A DNA stretch of 64,000 bases, taken from NCBI GenBank assembly GCA_015665455.1, contig JADFAD010000003.1, forward strand, positions 1 through 64,000, written 5' to 3'. Source of the stretch: Oceanospirillaceae bacterium. Its GTDB lineage: Bacteria > Pseudomonadota > Gammaproteobacteria > Pseudomonadales > Litoribrevibacteraceae. This document shows, in pieces, positions 48,652 to 58,363 of the stretch. The notes under the pieces were generated by a model. That model ran no database searches, was not told the DNA's origin, and saw only the letters and a list, made by a program, of their open reading frames with translations. A program made the position numbers and the translations under genes. Within the stretch, counting starts at the first letter, position 1, and each line of letters begins with the position of its first letter.

Positions 48652-50010
48652 ATGAATTTAGACGGCCTCTCGTTTGAAAATATCCCAAAGTTCACAACGC
48701 CTTTACGATTCTTCGCGACGGCACCTATTTTTGGTTTGTTGGCCAGTTTGTTACTCATCATGCCTGATGTTTGGCTTAGCCGTTGGCAGCCTCAATTTAT
48801 TGCTATGACACACCTATTTACGCTGGGATTCATCGCAATGATTATGTTTGGTGCGCTCATTCAAATTCTTCCTGTATTGGGCGGGGTTGGGCTACCCAAT
48901 GTCGATAAAACAGCACCTATTATTCATGCGTTATTTGTTGGTGGTGTTGCATTGTTTCCTTTGAACTTTCTATTCCCTTCGGAATGGTCAGTGCTTGCCA
49001 GTTTATTTCCTTTGATTACTGCCATTGGTGCGTTAGTTGTCTGTATTACTTGGGTGTTATTCAAAACCAATAAGGGAAACGTCTCTATCCGAGCTATTCG
49101 TTTAGCGTTAATGAGTTTGTTTGTAACCGTAATCAGCGGTGTGATCCAACTATCGTCCTACTATTACACTGACGCGATGGGTCTCTTACAAGCTGTATTT
49201 CAAGGTAAAGATTTAACCAATCTACATATGGCTTGGGGGGTACTTGGTTGGGTTGTTATCTTGATTATGGGTGTGAGTTTTCAAGTGATACCTATGTTTC
49301 ATGTCACTCCAGACTTTAAACAAGGGATTAAACAATGGTTGCCAGCCATTCAGTTCAGTTTATTGGTAGGAATGACCACTGGCATAATGTATAAACTGTC
49401 GATCATGGTATGGCTATCCATGGTGTTTACTGGAATCGTACTCCTTGTTTATGCCTACAGTGGCTTAGGGTTACTAGCTCATAGGAAACGCAAGGTACCT
49501 GACAGCACGGTTAATTTTTGGAAACTGGCGTTTTCCGCTTTGATTATCTCCATAGCGGTATTTTGTATCGCATCAATATTGCCTTTAATAGGGTTAGGTC
49601 ATCGGGCAGCTGAAGCACAATTACTGGCGGTGACTGTATTTATAGCCGGCTTTGTTATGTCTGTTATTTTAGGCATGTTAATTAAGATCGCCCCGTTTTT
49701 AGCCTATTTACATCTTCAACAAAGTGCTATGAACTGCTTTCAAGCCATGAGTGCATTGCCCAACATGCATGAACTCCTTGCCCCTAACCTCGGTAAATGG
49801 TTATTCAAAACCTACACCATTACGTTGCCTGTGTTGTGCATAGTGCCTTTAGTGCATGAATTATCGGTATTGGCTGGTTTGTTACTGGTTTCAGTATTCT
49901 TACAATTACTGATCTTGCAATGGAAAACGTGGCAAGTTTATAACTCAGCACAACAGAATGTGGATGCGTTAGTTGAAAAGCACGGTGTGATGAATTTTGA
50001 TCAGTTTTAA
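48652..50010 (+). CDS. Haem-copper-oxidase-like / NnrS-like 12-helix membrane protein
   Basis: Inner-membrane protein of 452 residues with about 12 helices. MTHLFTLGFIAMIMFGALIQ, and HMAWGVLGWVVILIMGVSFQ followed by VIPMFHVTP, carry histidines at positions expected for haem or metal, as in NnrS and the oxidase subunit I-like proteins found in denitrification clusters. It has no clear copper-site triad, so catalytic reduction is unlikely. The gene follows hemerythrin and DUF2249 at short spacing, a combination seen in nitric oxide response loci. Its function is inferred from that context. Confidence 0.75.
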   Translation: MNLDGLSFENIPKFTTPLRFFATAPIFGLLASLLLIMPDVWLSRWQPQFIAMTHLFTLGFIAMIMFGALIQILPVLGGVGLPNVDKTAPIIHALFVGGVALFPLNFLFPSEWSVLASLFPLITAIGALVVCITWVLFKTNKGNVSIRAIRLALMSLFVTVISGVIQLSSYYYTDAMGLLQAVFQGKDLTNLHMAWGVLGWVVILIMGVSFQVIPMFHVTPDFKQGIKQWLPAIQFSLLVGMTTGIMYKLSIMVWLSMVFTGIVLLVYAYSGLGLLAHRKRKVPDSTVNFWKLAFSALIISIAVFCIASILPLIGLGHRAAEAQLLAVTVFIAGFVMSVILGMLIKIAPFLAYLHLQQSAMNCFQAMSALPNMHELLAPNLGKWLFKTYTITLPVLCIVPLVHELSVLAGLLLVSVFLQLLILQWKTWQVYNSAQQNVDALVEKHGVMNFDQF

Positions 50011-50174
50011 AATCAACAATGTCAGGGCAGAATAGATGGCTGTCTGTTGTTTGGTTTCTTTGATTAGGCGTTTCTATTTGTGGGAGTAGGTAAGTCAATG
50101 AAAATTGCAGTTTATTGTGGGTCTAGCTGTGGTAATGTTTCTTGCCGTTTATTTAAATTTATTAAGTTAAAACT

Positions 50175-50612
50175 ATGACTCCAAAAATCAAGCTGAAGAA
50201 AGTCTGGTCGAGTAAAGATTCAATCGAGTTACTCTCTACGGTTTGTGATGGTGTTTCATCGTTTACAACAAAGGTGGATGTTCCTGCTGACCACTTAGAT
50301 GAGCTAATTGCAGACTTACAACAATTTAATGGTGACGGAAATGATCGGGTTTTTAACATCGAACTCGGGGCGTTTGGTCCTTTTGAATCTAATGGTGCGT
50401 TGTTCGCACGAGTTCATACCGACGAAAAAGGCGATTTATACATTTCTACCGCGCAGGAGTCCAAATTTAGAACATTTTCTGGTGAGTTGGTTGCTAGTGA
50501 AGCAAAGATGTACCTTAAAACGAAGCCTGATCATTTGAGTGAGTTTATTGATGGGTTAAAACAATTGGCCACCGATTTAGCGGACGAAATCATCTTGGTT
50601 TGTGTTCAGTAA
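50175..50612 (+). CDS. Conserved-looking cytoplasmic protein of unknown function
   Basis: I do not recognise the family. The 145-residue protein is acidic, without signal or membrane segments, and predicted mixed alpha/beta: IKLKKVWSSKDSIELLSTVC, SSFTTKVDVPADHLDELIADL, ELGAFGPFESNGALFARVHTD and a helical end. The repeated layout of beta strands and the VPADHLDEL loop resemble small ligand or immunity-type domains but nothing decisive is visible. Codon use looks like that of the neighbours. No operon partner is evident: the gap is 164 bp upstream and about 330 bp downstream. Confidence 0.6.
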   Translation: MTPKIKLKKVWSSKDSIELLSTVCDGVSSFTTKVDVPADHLDELIADLQQFNGDGNDRVFNIELGAFGPFESNGALFARVHTDEKGDLYISTAQESKFRTFSGELVASEAKMYLKTKPDHLSEFIDGLKQLATDLADEIILVCVQ

Positions 50613-50943
50613 CCCGTCAGGATTTTTATGACTAACAACCCTTTAATACCTGTCTAGTTCAATAAAGAAGTTCCTTTAATACATTCACGTCTCAATAAAA
50701 TAAACTCATATATTTGTTCTGTTTATTAAGATTTCGATCCCATGGAGAACGATAACTTTATGCAGGCACCATATCTCCAACTAAACATAGAACTACTAAA
50801 TGTCTCACACTAAGGCGCTACAAAACGGCTAGCATGGGAGGATATAATCTTAGTGTTTTCAGTGGTTATTAATGGATAACCCATCTATATTTTTAAGTAT
50901 GAAATGTAACTAACTACTACACAGTTTTGAAGTGGATTTTCTC
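50613..50943. other. Spacer without recognisable features
   Basis: I see no convincing gene, hairpin with T-run, or repeat here. Short open stretches exist but lack ribosome-binding sites and conserved-looking content. Confidence 0.5.
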
Positions 50944-51267
50944 ATGGCGTTTGCCATATGGACGGTCACTATGTCGCATATATGTTATCTATCTCATCCT
51001 AAGAAATGCTTTTGTCAGATTCCTAAGTCAACACTCAATAAGTGGGTGATAGAGCGTTATATTAAGAATAAACCGACACTGGAGCTTCTAGAGTCAGCTA
51101 CAACCGTTGCTGATAAGGAAGCCATATCAGCAGTTGCTTTACTTGACGCAGATGATGAAACACTTCTCGATATGATGGGGGATGTGAATCTTTCAGATCA
51201 CCATATTTTGCATTGTAGAGAACAAGCAACGAGACTCGTTTCTAAATTGAAACAAGGCGTTGTATGA
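50944..51267 (+). CDS. Small hypothetical protein
   Basis: Unrecognised frame of about 107 residues. It opens with a short hydrophobic stretch (MAFAIWTVTM), then a Cys-rich part (ICYLSHPKKCFCQIP), followed by a helical region with an acidic centre (VALLDADDETLLDMMGDVN). ATG 50944 has GGA about 9 nt upstream; a later ATG at 50971 would drop the hydrophobic start. The composition of the second half looks like real coding sequence, the first half less so. Its stop lies 175 bp before efpL. Treat it as tentative. Confidence 0.4.
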   Translation: MAFAIWTVTMSHICYLSHPKKCFCQIPKSTLNKWVIERYIKNKPTLELLESATTVADKEAISAVALLDADDETLLDMMGDVNLSDHHILHCREQATRLVSKLKQGVV

Positions 51268-51441
51268 GGTTTATTTGGTTTTAGGAAATCACTTAAAAAC
51301 ATGGATGATTCTAAACGCAAATAGCTAAACAGCCTATCTTGGATTACTTCAGTGATAAAAAATGTTCGTTGAAGGTATGAAACCATTGATTAAACAGCCG
51401 ATTATAGTACTCTTTGGGTTTTTATATCAGGGCTGCATAAG

Positions 51442-52017
51442 ATGCCAAAAGCAAGTGAAATTAAGAAGAATTCAGCGGTAGAATTTAACGGTAACGTATA
51501 TATCGTAAGAGACATTGAGCGCTCAGTGCCGCAAGGCCGTGCAGGTGGCAGCATCTATCGTATGCGTATGTACGATGTTGTGACTGGGAACAAAATCGAC
51601 GAAACTTTCAAGGATTCAGACATGTTAAACATGGCTGACCTAATTAGACGTCCTGCAATGCTTTCTTATATCGATGGTGATGAATATGTCTTCATGGATA
51701 ATGAAGATTTCACAGCATATAATATTAATAAAGAGTCGATTTCTGAAGAAATCCTATTTATTAATGAAGGAACTCAAGGCCTACAAGTCGTCATCGTAAG
51801 TGAGTCTCCAGTTGGCCTAGATATGCCTGCAAGTGTTGAACTTGAGATTACGGAGACTGACCCTTCAATTAAAGGTGGCTCTGCAACCGCTAGAACAAAA
51901 CCTGCGATACTTTCAACGGGCCTAACGGTTCAAGTTCCAGAGCACATTGCTACTGGTGATCGCATCAAAGTAAACGTTGAAGAGCGCAAGTTTATGGGGC
52001 GAGCAGAAGCTAAATAA
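51442..52017 (+). CDS. efpL: Elongation factor P-like protein EfpL (YeiP)
   Basis: EF-P paralogue of 191 residues that helps ribosomes through proline-rich stalls. Three beta-barrel domains are present: N-terminal [20 protein letters not shown], central [20 protein letters not shown], and C-terminal [19 protein letters not shown]. The closing [10 protein letters not shown] matches YeiP rather than EF-P. The loop that carries the modified Lys in EF-P reads VPQGRAGG with Arg33, the residue used in EfpL without modification. ATG 51442 gives the usual length. A stable hairpin follows the gene. Confidence 0.93.
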   Translation: MPKASEIKKNSAVEFNGNVYIVRDIERSVPQGRAGGSIYRMRMYDVVTGNKIDETFKDSDMLNMADLIRRPAMLSYIDGDEYVFMDNEDFTAYNINKESISEEILFINEGTQGLQVVIVSESPVGLDMPASVELEITETDPSIKGGSATARTKPAILSTGLTVQVPEHIATGDRIKVNVEERKFMGRAEAK

Positions 52018-52034
52018 GCTTCTTTTTACCCCCT

Positions 52035-52059
52035 GAAGCGATACGTTCTGTATCGCTTC
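52035..52059 (+). terminator. Hairpin after efpL
   Basis: GAAGCGATAC (52035-52044) and GTATCGCTTC (52050-52059) form a perfect 10-bp stem with a 5-nt loop. The sequence after it is TGATTTT, a weak T-run. The spacer 52018-52576 otherwise holds only the remnant described next. Confidence 0.65.
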
Positions 52060-52221
52060 TGATTTTAAATCAGTTTTATTTCTTCCTTTGTGCCAGTCCG
52101 GCCCTGAATTACGTTATCTGTAGAGTCAGTGATTCATAATCCATCTGATTGCTAGCCAGTTGTCATTGAATTTTCGTGTTTATTCACCCGACTTGTATCT
52201 AGAGTAGCTAAGCTATAATAG

Positions 52222-52398
52222 TTAACGTTTGAAGCAAAATTTGTGATCGGGAGAGGATCAGAAGCAGACGTTACGAATGCAGTCATAACCGAAATATTTC
52301 TAAACATGGAAAAGACTGGGAGTTTAGAAAAATTGTCTAAAAGTATCCATGGCCCTTATATCGATTGGCAACCAAAAATTGAACCCAGCACGAAATGA
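52222..52398 (+). pseudogene. Possible remnant of a periplasmic solute-binding protein gene
   Basis: An open stretch of about 58 codons ends at TGA 52396-52398 and has no normal start before GTG 52243. It reads FVIGRGSEADVTNAV, then ITEIFLNMEKTGSLEKLSKS and PYIDWQP. This resembles the C-terminal end of family 3 (amino-acid type) solute-binding proteins, where G-x-G, an A/T-x-A-V helix and a final W-x-P are usual. The rest of such a gene is absent upstream, so it is read as a decayed fragment. A chance open frame is the alternative. Confidence 0.35.
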
Positions 52399-52576
52399 CC
52401 TTGAAAAGTTTATCGCCCCAGTCAATTAATGACTTTTTAATGAAGAAAGGCCATTAGAAATGTGAACTCCTTCCATTACTTAGCTGTTTCGTTCAAGCCT
52501 CGAATAATGTCGCTCTTTTACTCTTAAGTGGTTGTTTGATCTTCTTACAAAAATAACTATTTAGAGGAATTTGAAT

Positions 52577-53443
52577 ATGTCTCGGGAAAGTCTATTTCAC
52601 ATCATTGCATGTGCTTTATTGTTTACGATCATTGCTATCGCTAGCAGTAAAAGTATGGCTGACACACTCTGGATGAGCGATGGTTCAACCGTTGAATTTC
52701 AGGATACTAAAAAAGTTGCAGGTGTCATGATTCCTGACAGCTCGTTTGGTGACCAGGCTTACGAAGGCGCTGTTGATCACGATGCATACTTCGGAACATA
52801 CCAATTACCCGTAGATGTTTCTTCCTACGTGAGTGTTGAAGCAGAGTGGGGTGTGTTTTTACCTGCGGACTTCTCGGGTGTTGCTGATGAACATACAAAA
52901 GTAATATTACAAGGCGTTATAGATACTAAATTTTTCTCCGAGTTTCTGAAGGATCAGACCCTTTGGTTGCCTGCTTCAATAGGCAATAACTTAATTGCGT
53001 CAGGCGAAGGCATTGAAACGACGCTCGGTGCGTTAAAACGGGGGGAAATAGACGCAGTCATCAATGTGCGTTATCAGGACGTTGAAGGAAGAGATCAAGA
53101 ATTCTCCTCGAACAGCCAATCTTTAGAAAACCTACCATTGATTGAGTTGGTGAATGGAGTGTTAAACATTGACAGTAGTGTTAATTGGGTTAATTTAGGG
53201 GCCATTGAAGAAAGCAGCGCTTTTGTAAATGATAAATCAATAAGAACCTCAGCCATTTTAAGAAGCATAGCTGAACTGCCGCTGTCAGGATTACCGTTAT
53301 GTATGGACTCGATTAAACTGTTGACGTTAAAAAATATCAGCCGGCATGTAATCAATAAGGGTAAGTATATGGCAGGAGGCGCCTCTATGGAGGTACTGGA
53401 TCAAAATGGCGATCAAGTAGGGGATGGGCATGTGTTCTTTTAG
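52577..53443 (+). CDS. Secreted protein of unknown function
   Basis: I do not recognise the family. The 288-residue protein has a signal peptide (about 1-29, ending KSMA-DT). The mature protein begins LWMSDGSTVEFQDTKKVAG, and contains GVFLPADFSGVADEHTKVIL and VNWVNLGAIEESSAF. It seems beta-rich and acidic. A Cys occurs in LPLCMDS only. AGAGGA precedes ATG 52577 at 8 nt, preferred over the TTG 52571. It is followed 112 bp later by an AraC-type regulator, with no sign that they are linked. Confidence 0.68.
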   Translation: MSRESLFHIIACALLFTIIAIASSKSMADTLWMSDGSTVEFQDTKKVAGVMIPDSSFGDQAYEGAVDHDAYFGTYQLPVDVSSYVSVEAEWGVFLPADFSGVADEHTKVILQGVIDTKFFSEFLKDQTLWLPASIGNNLIASGEGIETTLGALKRGEIDAVINVRYQDVEGRDQEFSSNSQSLENLPLIELVNGVLNIDSSVNWVNLGAIEESSAFVNDKSIRTSAILRSIAELPLSGLPLCMDSIKLLTLKNISRHVINKGKYMAGGASMEVLDQNGDQVGDGHVFF

Positions 53444-53555
53444 TCTCTAAGTAACCGTATCTAGTTATTAGTTGGCTTGTTTTATTCGCATAAAAGTAAG
53501 ATTGAAGTATTCCTTCGTCGGGTTCAATCTTACTTAAAGAACCATTCGATTGTGT

Positions 53556-54383
53556 ATGAAAATGGAGTGTATTGACGAATTCATGGAAGAGTCTACTGAG
53601 AAGCAAGCTAGGGTTTATATCTACGATCGCTTAGTGGTTTTATTAAGGTCTTCATTTTATGCTGAAATGCATAAACATCATGCAATTCAGTTAGTGCTTG
53701 GATTGGATGATTCTTTTGAACTGAGCTGTGGTGACGTTCAACAAGTCTACGATTCAATTTTAATTCCACCGAATGTCTCTCACCAAATACAACCGGGTCA
53801 TGGTTGGCATATTACGTTGTTAATTGAGCCAGAAAGCAATACCGGTAAGGGATTGATTGAAACCTATGACCTTGTCGATTCGCCTGTTGCATTTGAGCAT
53901 GAATCGACCTCAGGACTAAAGAGCGTACTGATCGAACAGACGTCTTATTTGTCGAAGAACGATTTATTAACCTATAGCGAAGTTGATACTTTAATTACTG
54001 ACTGGCTTAGGGTAATTGCTGAGCCTTTGGCCGTGTCTTTATGTGATGACAGAATTCAGCGAGTGCTTGATATCATTCATACCAATATAACGTGTGACCG
54101 AGTTAAGCGCCTTGAGTTTCCGGAAGTTGGGCTGTCTAAAAGCCGACTTGCTCATCTTTTCGTTGAACAGATAGGGATAACATTATCTCGTTACGTGTTG
54201 TGGGTAAGAATGAAAACTGCAGTTAGATATATTCTGTCTGGCGCAAGTTTGACTGAAAGTGCTCATCAAGCCGGTTTTTCAGATCTAGCGCATTTGAGCC
54301 GTTCATTTAAAAATACGTTTGGTTTAACTATGTCTGATTTATTCAAAGAAGGTGAGAAGGTTAATGTGTTTTTTGGTGATTAA
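53556..54383 (+). CDS. AraC-family transcriptional regulator
   Basis: Regulator of about 275 residues. The N-terminal half is a cupin-like sensing domain (MHKHHAIQLVLGLDDSFEL, SILIPPNVSHQIQPGHGWHI) with several histidines that could bind metal or ligand. The C-terminal 100 residues hold the double HTH: LEFPEVGLSKSRLAHLFVEQ and, second, ASLTESAHQAGFSDLAHLSRSFKNTFG, which keeps the family's G-F-S-D-x-x-H-x-S-R-x-F-K pattern. The start is uncertain (TTG 53550, ATG 53556, ATG 53562). It converges with the hybrid kinase gene 23 bp away. Target genes are unknown. Confidence 0.85.
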   Translation: MKMECIDEFMEESTEKQARVYIYDRLVVLLRSSFYAEMHKHHAIQLVLGLDDSFELSCGDVQQVYDSILIPPNVSHQIQPGHGWHITLLIEPESNTGKGLIETYDLVDSPVAFEHESTSGLKSVLIEQTSYLSKNDLLTYSEVDTLITDWLRVIAEPLAVSLCDDRIQRVLDIIHTNITCDRVKRLEFPEVGLSKSRLAHLFVEQIGITLSRYVLWVRMKTAVRYILSGASLTESAHQAGFSDLAHLSRSFKNTFGLTMSDLFKEGEKVNVFFGD

Positions 54384-54406
54384 GGTTCGCTCGCTCATTG
54401 ATATGT

Positions 54407-57400
54407 TTATTCAAAACTTGCGAGCTTTTGAGCCAGCGTATTGATTGATTTGGTTGTTATACCAATGCAGCTTCCGTAGTCATTAACTAATTTCTCATCA
54501 GGAACTGATTGCGTGTTAACTGCATCTTCAATGGCTTCTGCATGACTTGCCACATCCTTTAGGAACATGAAATTGGCAGTCCCCATAATCGAGTGTGCTT
54601 TTTCCTTTAGTTCATTCAATTCGTTATTTTCAATGAGGCAGGAGAACTCATGCTCGCTGCTTTCTAATTCTTTACTGAATTTAACCAGAAGATTGATATA
54701 AACCGCAGGATCATGTTTCCAAATAGTCATGGCTTCCTCTATATCAATACCCTGCAGGTTAAGAGACGCCAATGCATCGGCTATGTCTTGATCACCTTCT
54801 ATGATAGGGGTGTTCTGAAGGTCTTCCGTAGGTAGCCAAGTTTTTAGCACTTCCCTAAGCTGATAAAGGTCAAATGGCTTACTTAGATAGTCGTTCATAC
54901 CTAGGTCTATGCATTTGTCTCTAAAACCGGCCATCGCTGTAGCAGTGATGGCCACGATAGGTAGGTTCTTGTATTTTTCTTGTGCTCGAATACGTTCGGT
55001 GGCTTCAAACCCGCCCATGATAGGCATTTGAATGTCCATAAAGACGAGCTCATAGTCCCCTGCATGTATTTTTTCTAACGCTTCTTCGCCGTTATTCGCC
55101 ACGTCATTCTTTATCCCAAGGTTATTGAGGATGGACGTAACTAATAGTTGGTTGGTCTCTATGTCATCAACAACAAGAATTCGACTTGGCTTAGAATCAT
55201 CCAAGTATGTCTGTTTGGACGCAAGTTCTGTCGTTGAAGGCTGAGATGCATTGTCATTGGAGCCCGATTGCGCTGCGTTAACTAAGGCATTTAACCATCG
55301 CTTCGAGATAGGTTTGTCGATGAGGGTGACTGATGTGTTCTCTATGAATAAATCGTGAACGCTGCTACTGTTAAAATACGAGACAGTGATGGTTAATTTC
55401 GAATGTTGGCGTTGTTCGAGTTTATGAATGGTTTTTTTAAGCTGCTCGAGAGTAGCCACTCCGTTTTCATCAATTAAAACCTGATTAGGTTCTGATGTGA
55501 GCGTATCTTCCTTTATATCAAGGAGTAGGGGCTCCAATGATGCATACGTTGTCACATTGAACTCATGATCTTCAAAGTGATTTACTAGAATATCGTTAGC
55601 GGTTTGGTTGCCATTTACAATAATGACATCAGGCGCTGAGTTTGTTTTCGTGATTGTATTTGAATTGTATGTTTCAGAGGCATGATCAGTGGGCAATGCA
55701 AAAGGGATGTTAAAAATACAACGTGTTCCTATATTTTGCTCACTTTCTAATCGTATCTTGCCATCCATGAGCATCAGAAGTTCTCGTGTGATTTTGAGTC
55801 CTAAACCACTGCCACCGTATTTACGTGTTGTTGACAGGTCTTCTTGTGTGAAAGAGTTAAAAATATTGGGTAAAAACTCTTTGTTTATTCCTATGCCGGT
55901 ATCCCTGACGCAAAATGCCAATTCAACGTTCTCATTTACCTGAGAACTTAACGTAATACTAATTTCAACTTCACCGGATGAGGTAAACTTCAAGGCATTA
56001 CATATTAAGTTATTGAAAACTTGTTTTAACCTGTGCGGATCTCCAATTAAGTCTGTAGGAACATCACTCGCCACAGATAACAATAATTCGAGTCGTTTTT
56101 CATTAACATCCACCAAAAAATTGTTGAATGTCTTATCAAGTAAGTCGTTGAGGTTAAACGGAATTTTCTCAACGTCTAACATGCCTGCGTCTAATTTCGA
56201 TAAATCCAAAATGTCATTAATCAGCGTTAATAATGATCTGGCTGATGAATCGATGTATTGGGAGTATTCACGGTGGCGAGGAGAGAGCGTGTCTTCGAGC
56301 ATTAGCGAGTTGAACCCAAGAATGGCATTCATCGGTGTTCGAATCTCATGGCTCATGTTCGCAAGAAAGTCACTTTTTGATTGGTTTGCACGGTCAGCAA
56401 CGTATTTTTCTCTTAGAGCACTTTCTTTCGCTTTTCTTTCACTGAGATCAACAAGCATCCCCTCAATGATTTTCATATCACTGTGCTTGCTATGAACGAC
56501 ATTCATCGAAATTTCACAGAGAACGGGGTCACCTAAGTTATTGATGACTTTGGTCTCGATACAAGCAGGCATGTCGTTGAGCACTTGGTTTATCAAATTG
56601 CTGTATTCGTCTTCGGGTAGATTGATTAATTCTAACAGCCCTTGTTGATCTGAAATCAGTTCTTGAGACGATTCGTAGCTGAGTAAATTAACGATGTATT
56701 TGTTCGTTGTGATTAAACTTCCGTTTAATTCGGCTTGGAAAATCCCCACTTTTGACGTTTGAAATATATTTTCAAAGTAATCACGTGCGTCTTCAATTTC
56801 TTTAATTCGAGTACTGAGTGAATCTTTAATTCCGTTAAATGCAGTTGCAAGGTCATTAATTTCTTTAGAGGTGTTTTCAGGCGATTGAATGTCCGTTTCA
56901 TTAATTTTAGCCGTGTCGATTTGTTTGATTTGGCCTATGAGATTCAATAGAGGCTTATGTAAAAATTTTCTTACGGCAAAGAAGAAGAGCAGGGTGAGGA
57001 ATACCGACTTGATGACGGCACTAAGTAGGATCAGCATAAAGCTAACCTCAATTCTGTCAATGATTACCGAGCGATCCGAATATAAAGTGACGGTGGCTAA
57101 GTAAATGGTATTTTCACCAAAGCGATAGTTAAGATCGTATTCGTGTAGAAATTCAGACGCCGTTTTTTGATATTGATTGATATGTATATTGGAATCTTTG
57201 TTTTCTATTTTAATTCCGGTGACAACTGATAGCTTAATGATGCCCTGTGCAATGGCCTCAAGTTGCTTCTTATCCGCAGACCAAAGCGCAGTGGTTAAGG
57301 ACTCAGTGAATACGCCATCAATAGTCTTGAGTTCATTGAGAATGTCTTGTTCGGCGTCGAAGTATTCGTAACTCAAATGGAATAACGTGACAAACGTAAG

Positions 57401-57478
57401 AACCACAAAATAAATCGAGAGTATCGATTTAAGTAAGAGTACAGAAATGCCTTTCTTGGTGTTAATTCTGTTTGGCAT
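54407..57478 (-). CDS. Membrane-bound hybrid histidine kinase with receiver and Hpt domains
   Basis: Sensor kinase of 1023 residues. Two transmembrane helices (about 13-35 and 146-168) enclose a periplasmic domain; a HAMP-like linker, PAS domain (about 235-350), HisKA with SHEIRTP (His377) and HATPase with the G box GSGLGLKI follow. After a degenerate receiver (about 610-710) comes a full receiver (about 765-880, LVVDDIETN, phospho-acceptor Asp815 in FMDIQMP, SKPF) and an Hpt domain with His962 in AHSIMGTANF. All relay residues are present, in contrast to the kinase-like protein at 16506. It overlaps the upstream binding-protein gene by 17 bp, so that protein probably feeds its sensor. Confidence 0.92.
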   Translation of the reverse strand: MPNRINTKKGISVLLLKSILSIYFVVLTFVTLFHLSYEYFDAEQDILNELKTIDGVFTESLTTALWSADKKQLEAIAQGIIKLSVVTGIKIENKDSNIHINQYQKTASEFLHEYDLNYRFGENTIYLATVTLYSDRSVIIDRIEVSFMLILLSAVIKSVFLTLLFFFAVRKFLHKPLLNLIGQIKQIDTAKINETDIQSPENTSKEINDLATAFNGIKDSLSTRIKEIEDARDYFENIFQTSKVGIFQAELNGSLITTNKYIVNLLSYESSQELISDQQGLLELINLPEDEYSNLINQVLNDMPACIETKVINNLGDPVLCEISMNVVHSKHSDMKIIEGMLVDLSERKAKESALREKYVADRANQSKSDFLANMSHEIRTPMNAILGFNSLMLEDTLSPRHREYSQYIDSSARSLLTLINDILDLSKLDAGMLDVEKIPFNLNDLLDKTFNNFLVDVNEKRLELLLSVASDVPTDLIGDPHRLKQVFNNLICNALKFTSSGEVEISITLSSQVNENVELAFCVRDTGIGINKEFLPNIFNSFTQEDLSTTRKYGGSGLGLKITRELLMLMDGKIRLESEQNIGTRCIFNIPFALPTDHASETYNSNTITKTNSAPDVIIVNGNQTANDILVNHFEDHEFNVTTYASLEPLLLDIKEDTLTSEPNQVLIDENGVATLEQLKKTIHKLEQRQHSKLTITVSYFNSSSVHDLFIENTSVTLIDKPISKRWLNALVNAAQSGSNDNASQPSTTELASKQTYLDDSKPSRILVVDDIETNQLLVTSILNNLGIKNDVANNGEEALEKIHAGDYELVFMDIQMPIMGGFEATERIRAQEKYKNLPIVAITATAMAGFRDKCIDLGMNDYLSKPFDLYQLREVLKTWLPTEDLQNTPIIEGDQDIADALASLNLQGIDIEEAMTIWKHDPAVYINLLVKFSKELESSEHEFSCLIENNELNELKEKAHSIMGTANFMFLKDVASHAEAIEDAVNTQSVPDEKLVNDYGSCIGITTKSINTLAQKLASFE

Positions 57479-58304
57479 GAAGGTCTTCTAGTGTTTTGTA
57501 TTCTTTAGTATTTTTATATTCTTTGTATGAGTTCCAAATATTTTCTGCAACGCCTGTGTTCTGCTCATAAAAGTGTTTGGAAAATATAAGATAGTAGGTC
57601 TTCGTCGTTAACGGTGTCTTATGAGTAAGGATATTGTCTACTAAGTATGGGAAACGGTTGAATACGGACGTCCCTGTGCCTTCAGGAAGGGCGGCAGCGT
57701 CGAGTTTTCCGATATAAACATCTTTTAATATTCCGACCTCCCGTTGCATTTCAAGGACATTGATACCTTTAGCTCGAAGATCTTTAACAATTGAATAGGA
57801 TTGGATGGAGCCGATTGGACCTTCAAAATTTGATAGCTTTTGACCATCCCATTGAATCTGACTGCTTTTGTTGTAGTAGAGGTAGTAGTAACTGTTTCTG
57901 AGCGATCTGCTTGGGTCCAGCTTTCCATCTTTCGTGGGGTAGACTGCGTATTCTGCTCGTTCATCCTGATAGCTTGCATCTAAGATACCATCGGCCATGC
58001 CCGTTTTAAGCAATTCTAAACCTCTTGACCAAATAATGGGTTTTAGACGTATATTAAAACCATACTTCTGAGGTAGAGCATTACCTATTGTATGATAGGG
58101 CATTCGGCTGTCCGGACTGATCGAAGTGATATCCGAAATATCAAGCGTACCTTGAGAGTCGTCGTACAGTATGACTATTTCTTTGTTGTTTTCAGAAGCG
58201 ATTGCGGTGTTAAAACAGATTAAGCAAGATAATACCAGGCCGACTATTTTGTATGCCAGAGATGTTCTTACTGTTTGTTGTGTAAAAAATACGCACGAAA
58301 TCAT
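57462..58304 (-). CDS. Periplasmic solute-binding protein (family 3-like), probable ligand sensor of the hybrid kinase
   Basis: Exported protein of 280 residues with a signal region (about 1-37, ending AIAS-EN). It has the two-lobed SBP family 3 plan: GNALPQKYGFNIRLKPIIWSR, RGLELLKTGMADGILDASYQ, IGSIQSYSIVKDLR, IYIGKLDAAALPE-like VYIGKLDAAALPEG and KTYYLIFSKHF. No transporter genes lie nearby, and the 3' end overlaps the hybrid kinase gene by 17 bp. It is therefore more likely a sensory binding protein than an importer component. The ligand is unknown. Confidence 0.83.
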   Translation of the reverse strand: MISCVFFTQQTVRTSLAYKIVGLVLSCLICFNTAIASENNKEIVILYDDSQGTLDISDITSISPDSRMPYHTIGNALPQKYGFNIRLKPIIWSRGLELLKTGMADGILDASYQDERAEYAVYPTKDGKLDPSRSLRNSYYYLYYNKSSQIQWDGQKLSNFEGPIGSIQSYSIVKDLRAKGINVLEMQREVGILKDVYIGKLDAAALPEGTGTSVFNRFPYLVDNILTHKTPLTTKTYYLIFSKHFYEQNTGVAENIWNSYKEYKNTKEYKTLEDLHAKQN

Positions 58305-58363
58305 AAAATTTAATAGTCTTAAGTAGGATAAATTAATTGATGTAACTTATTGATATATTTTAT

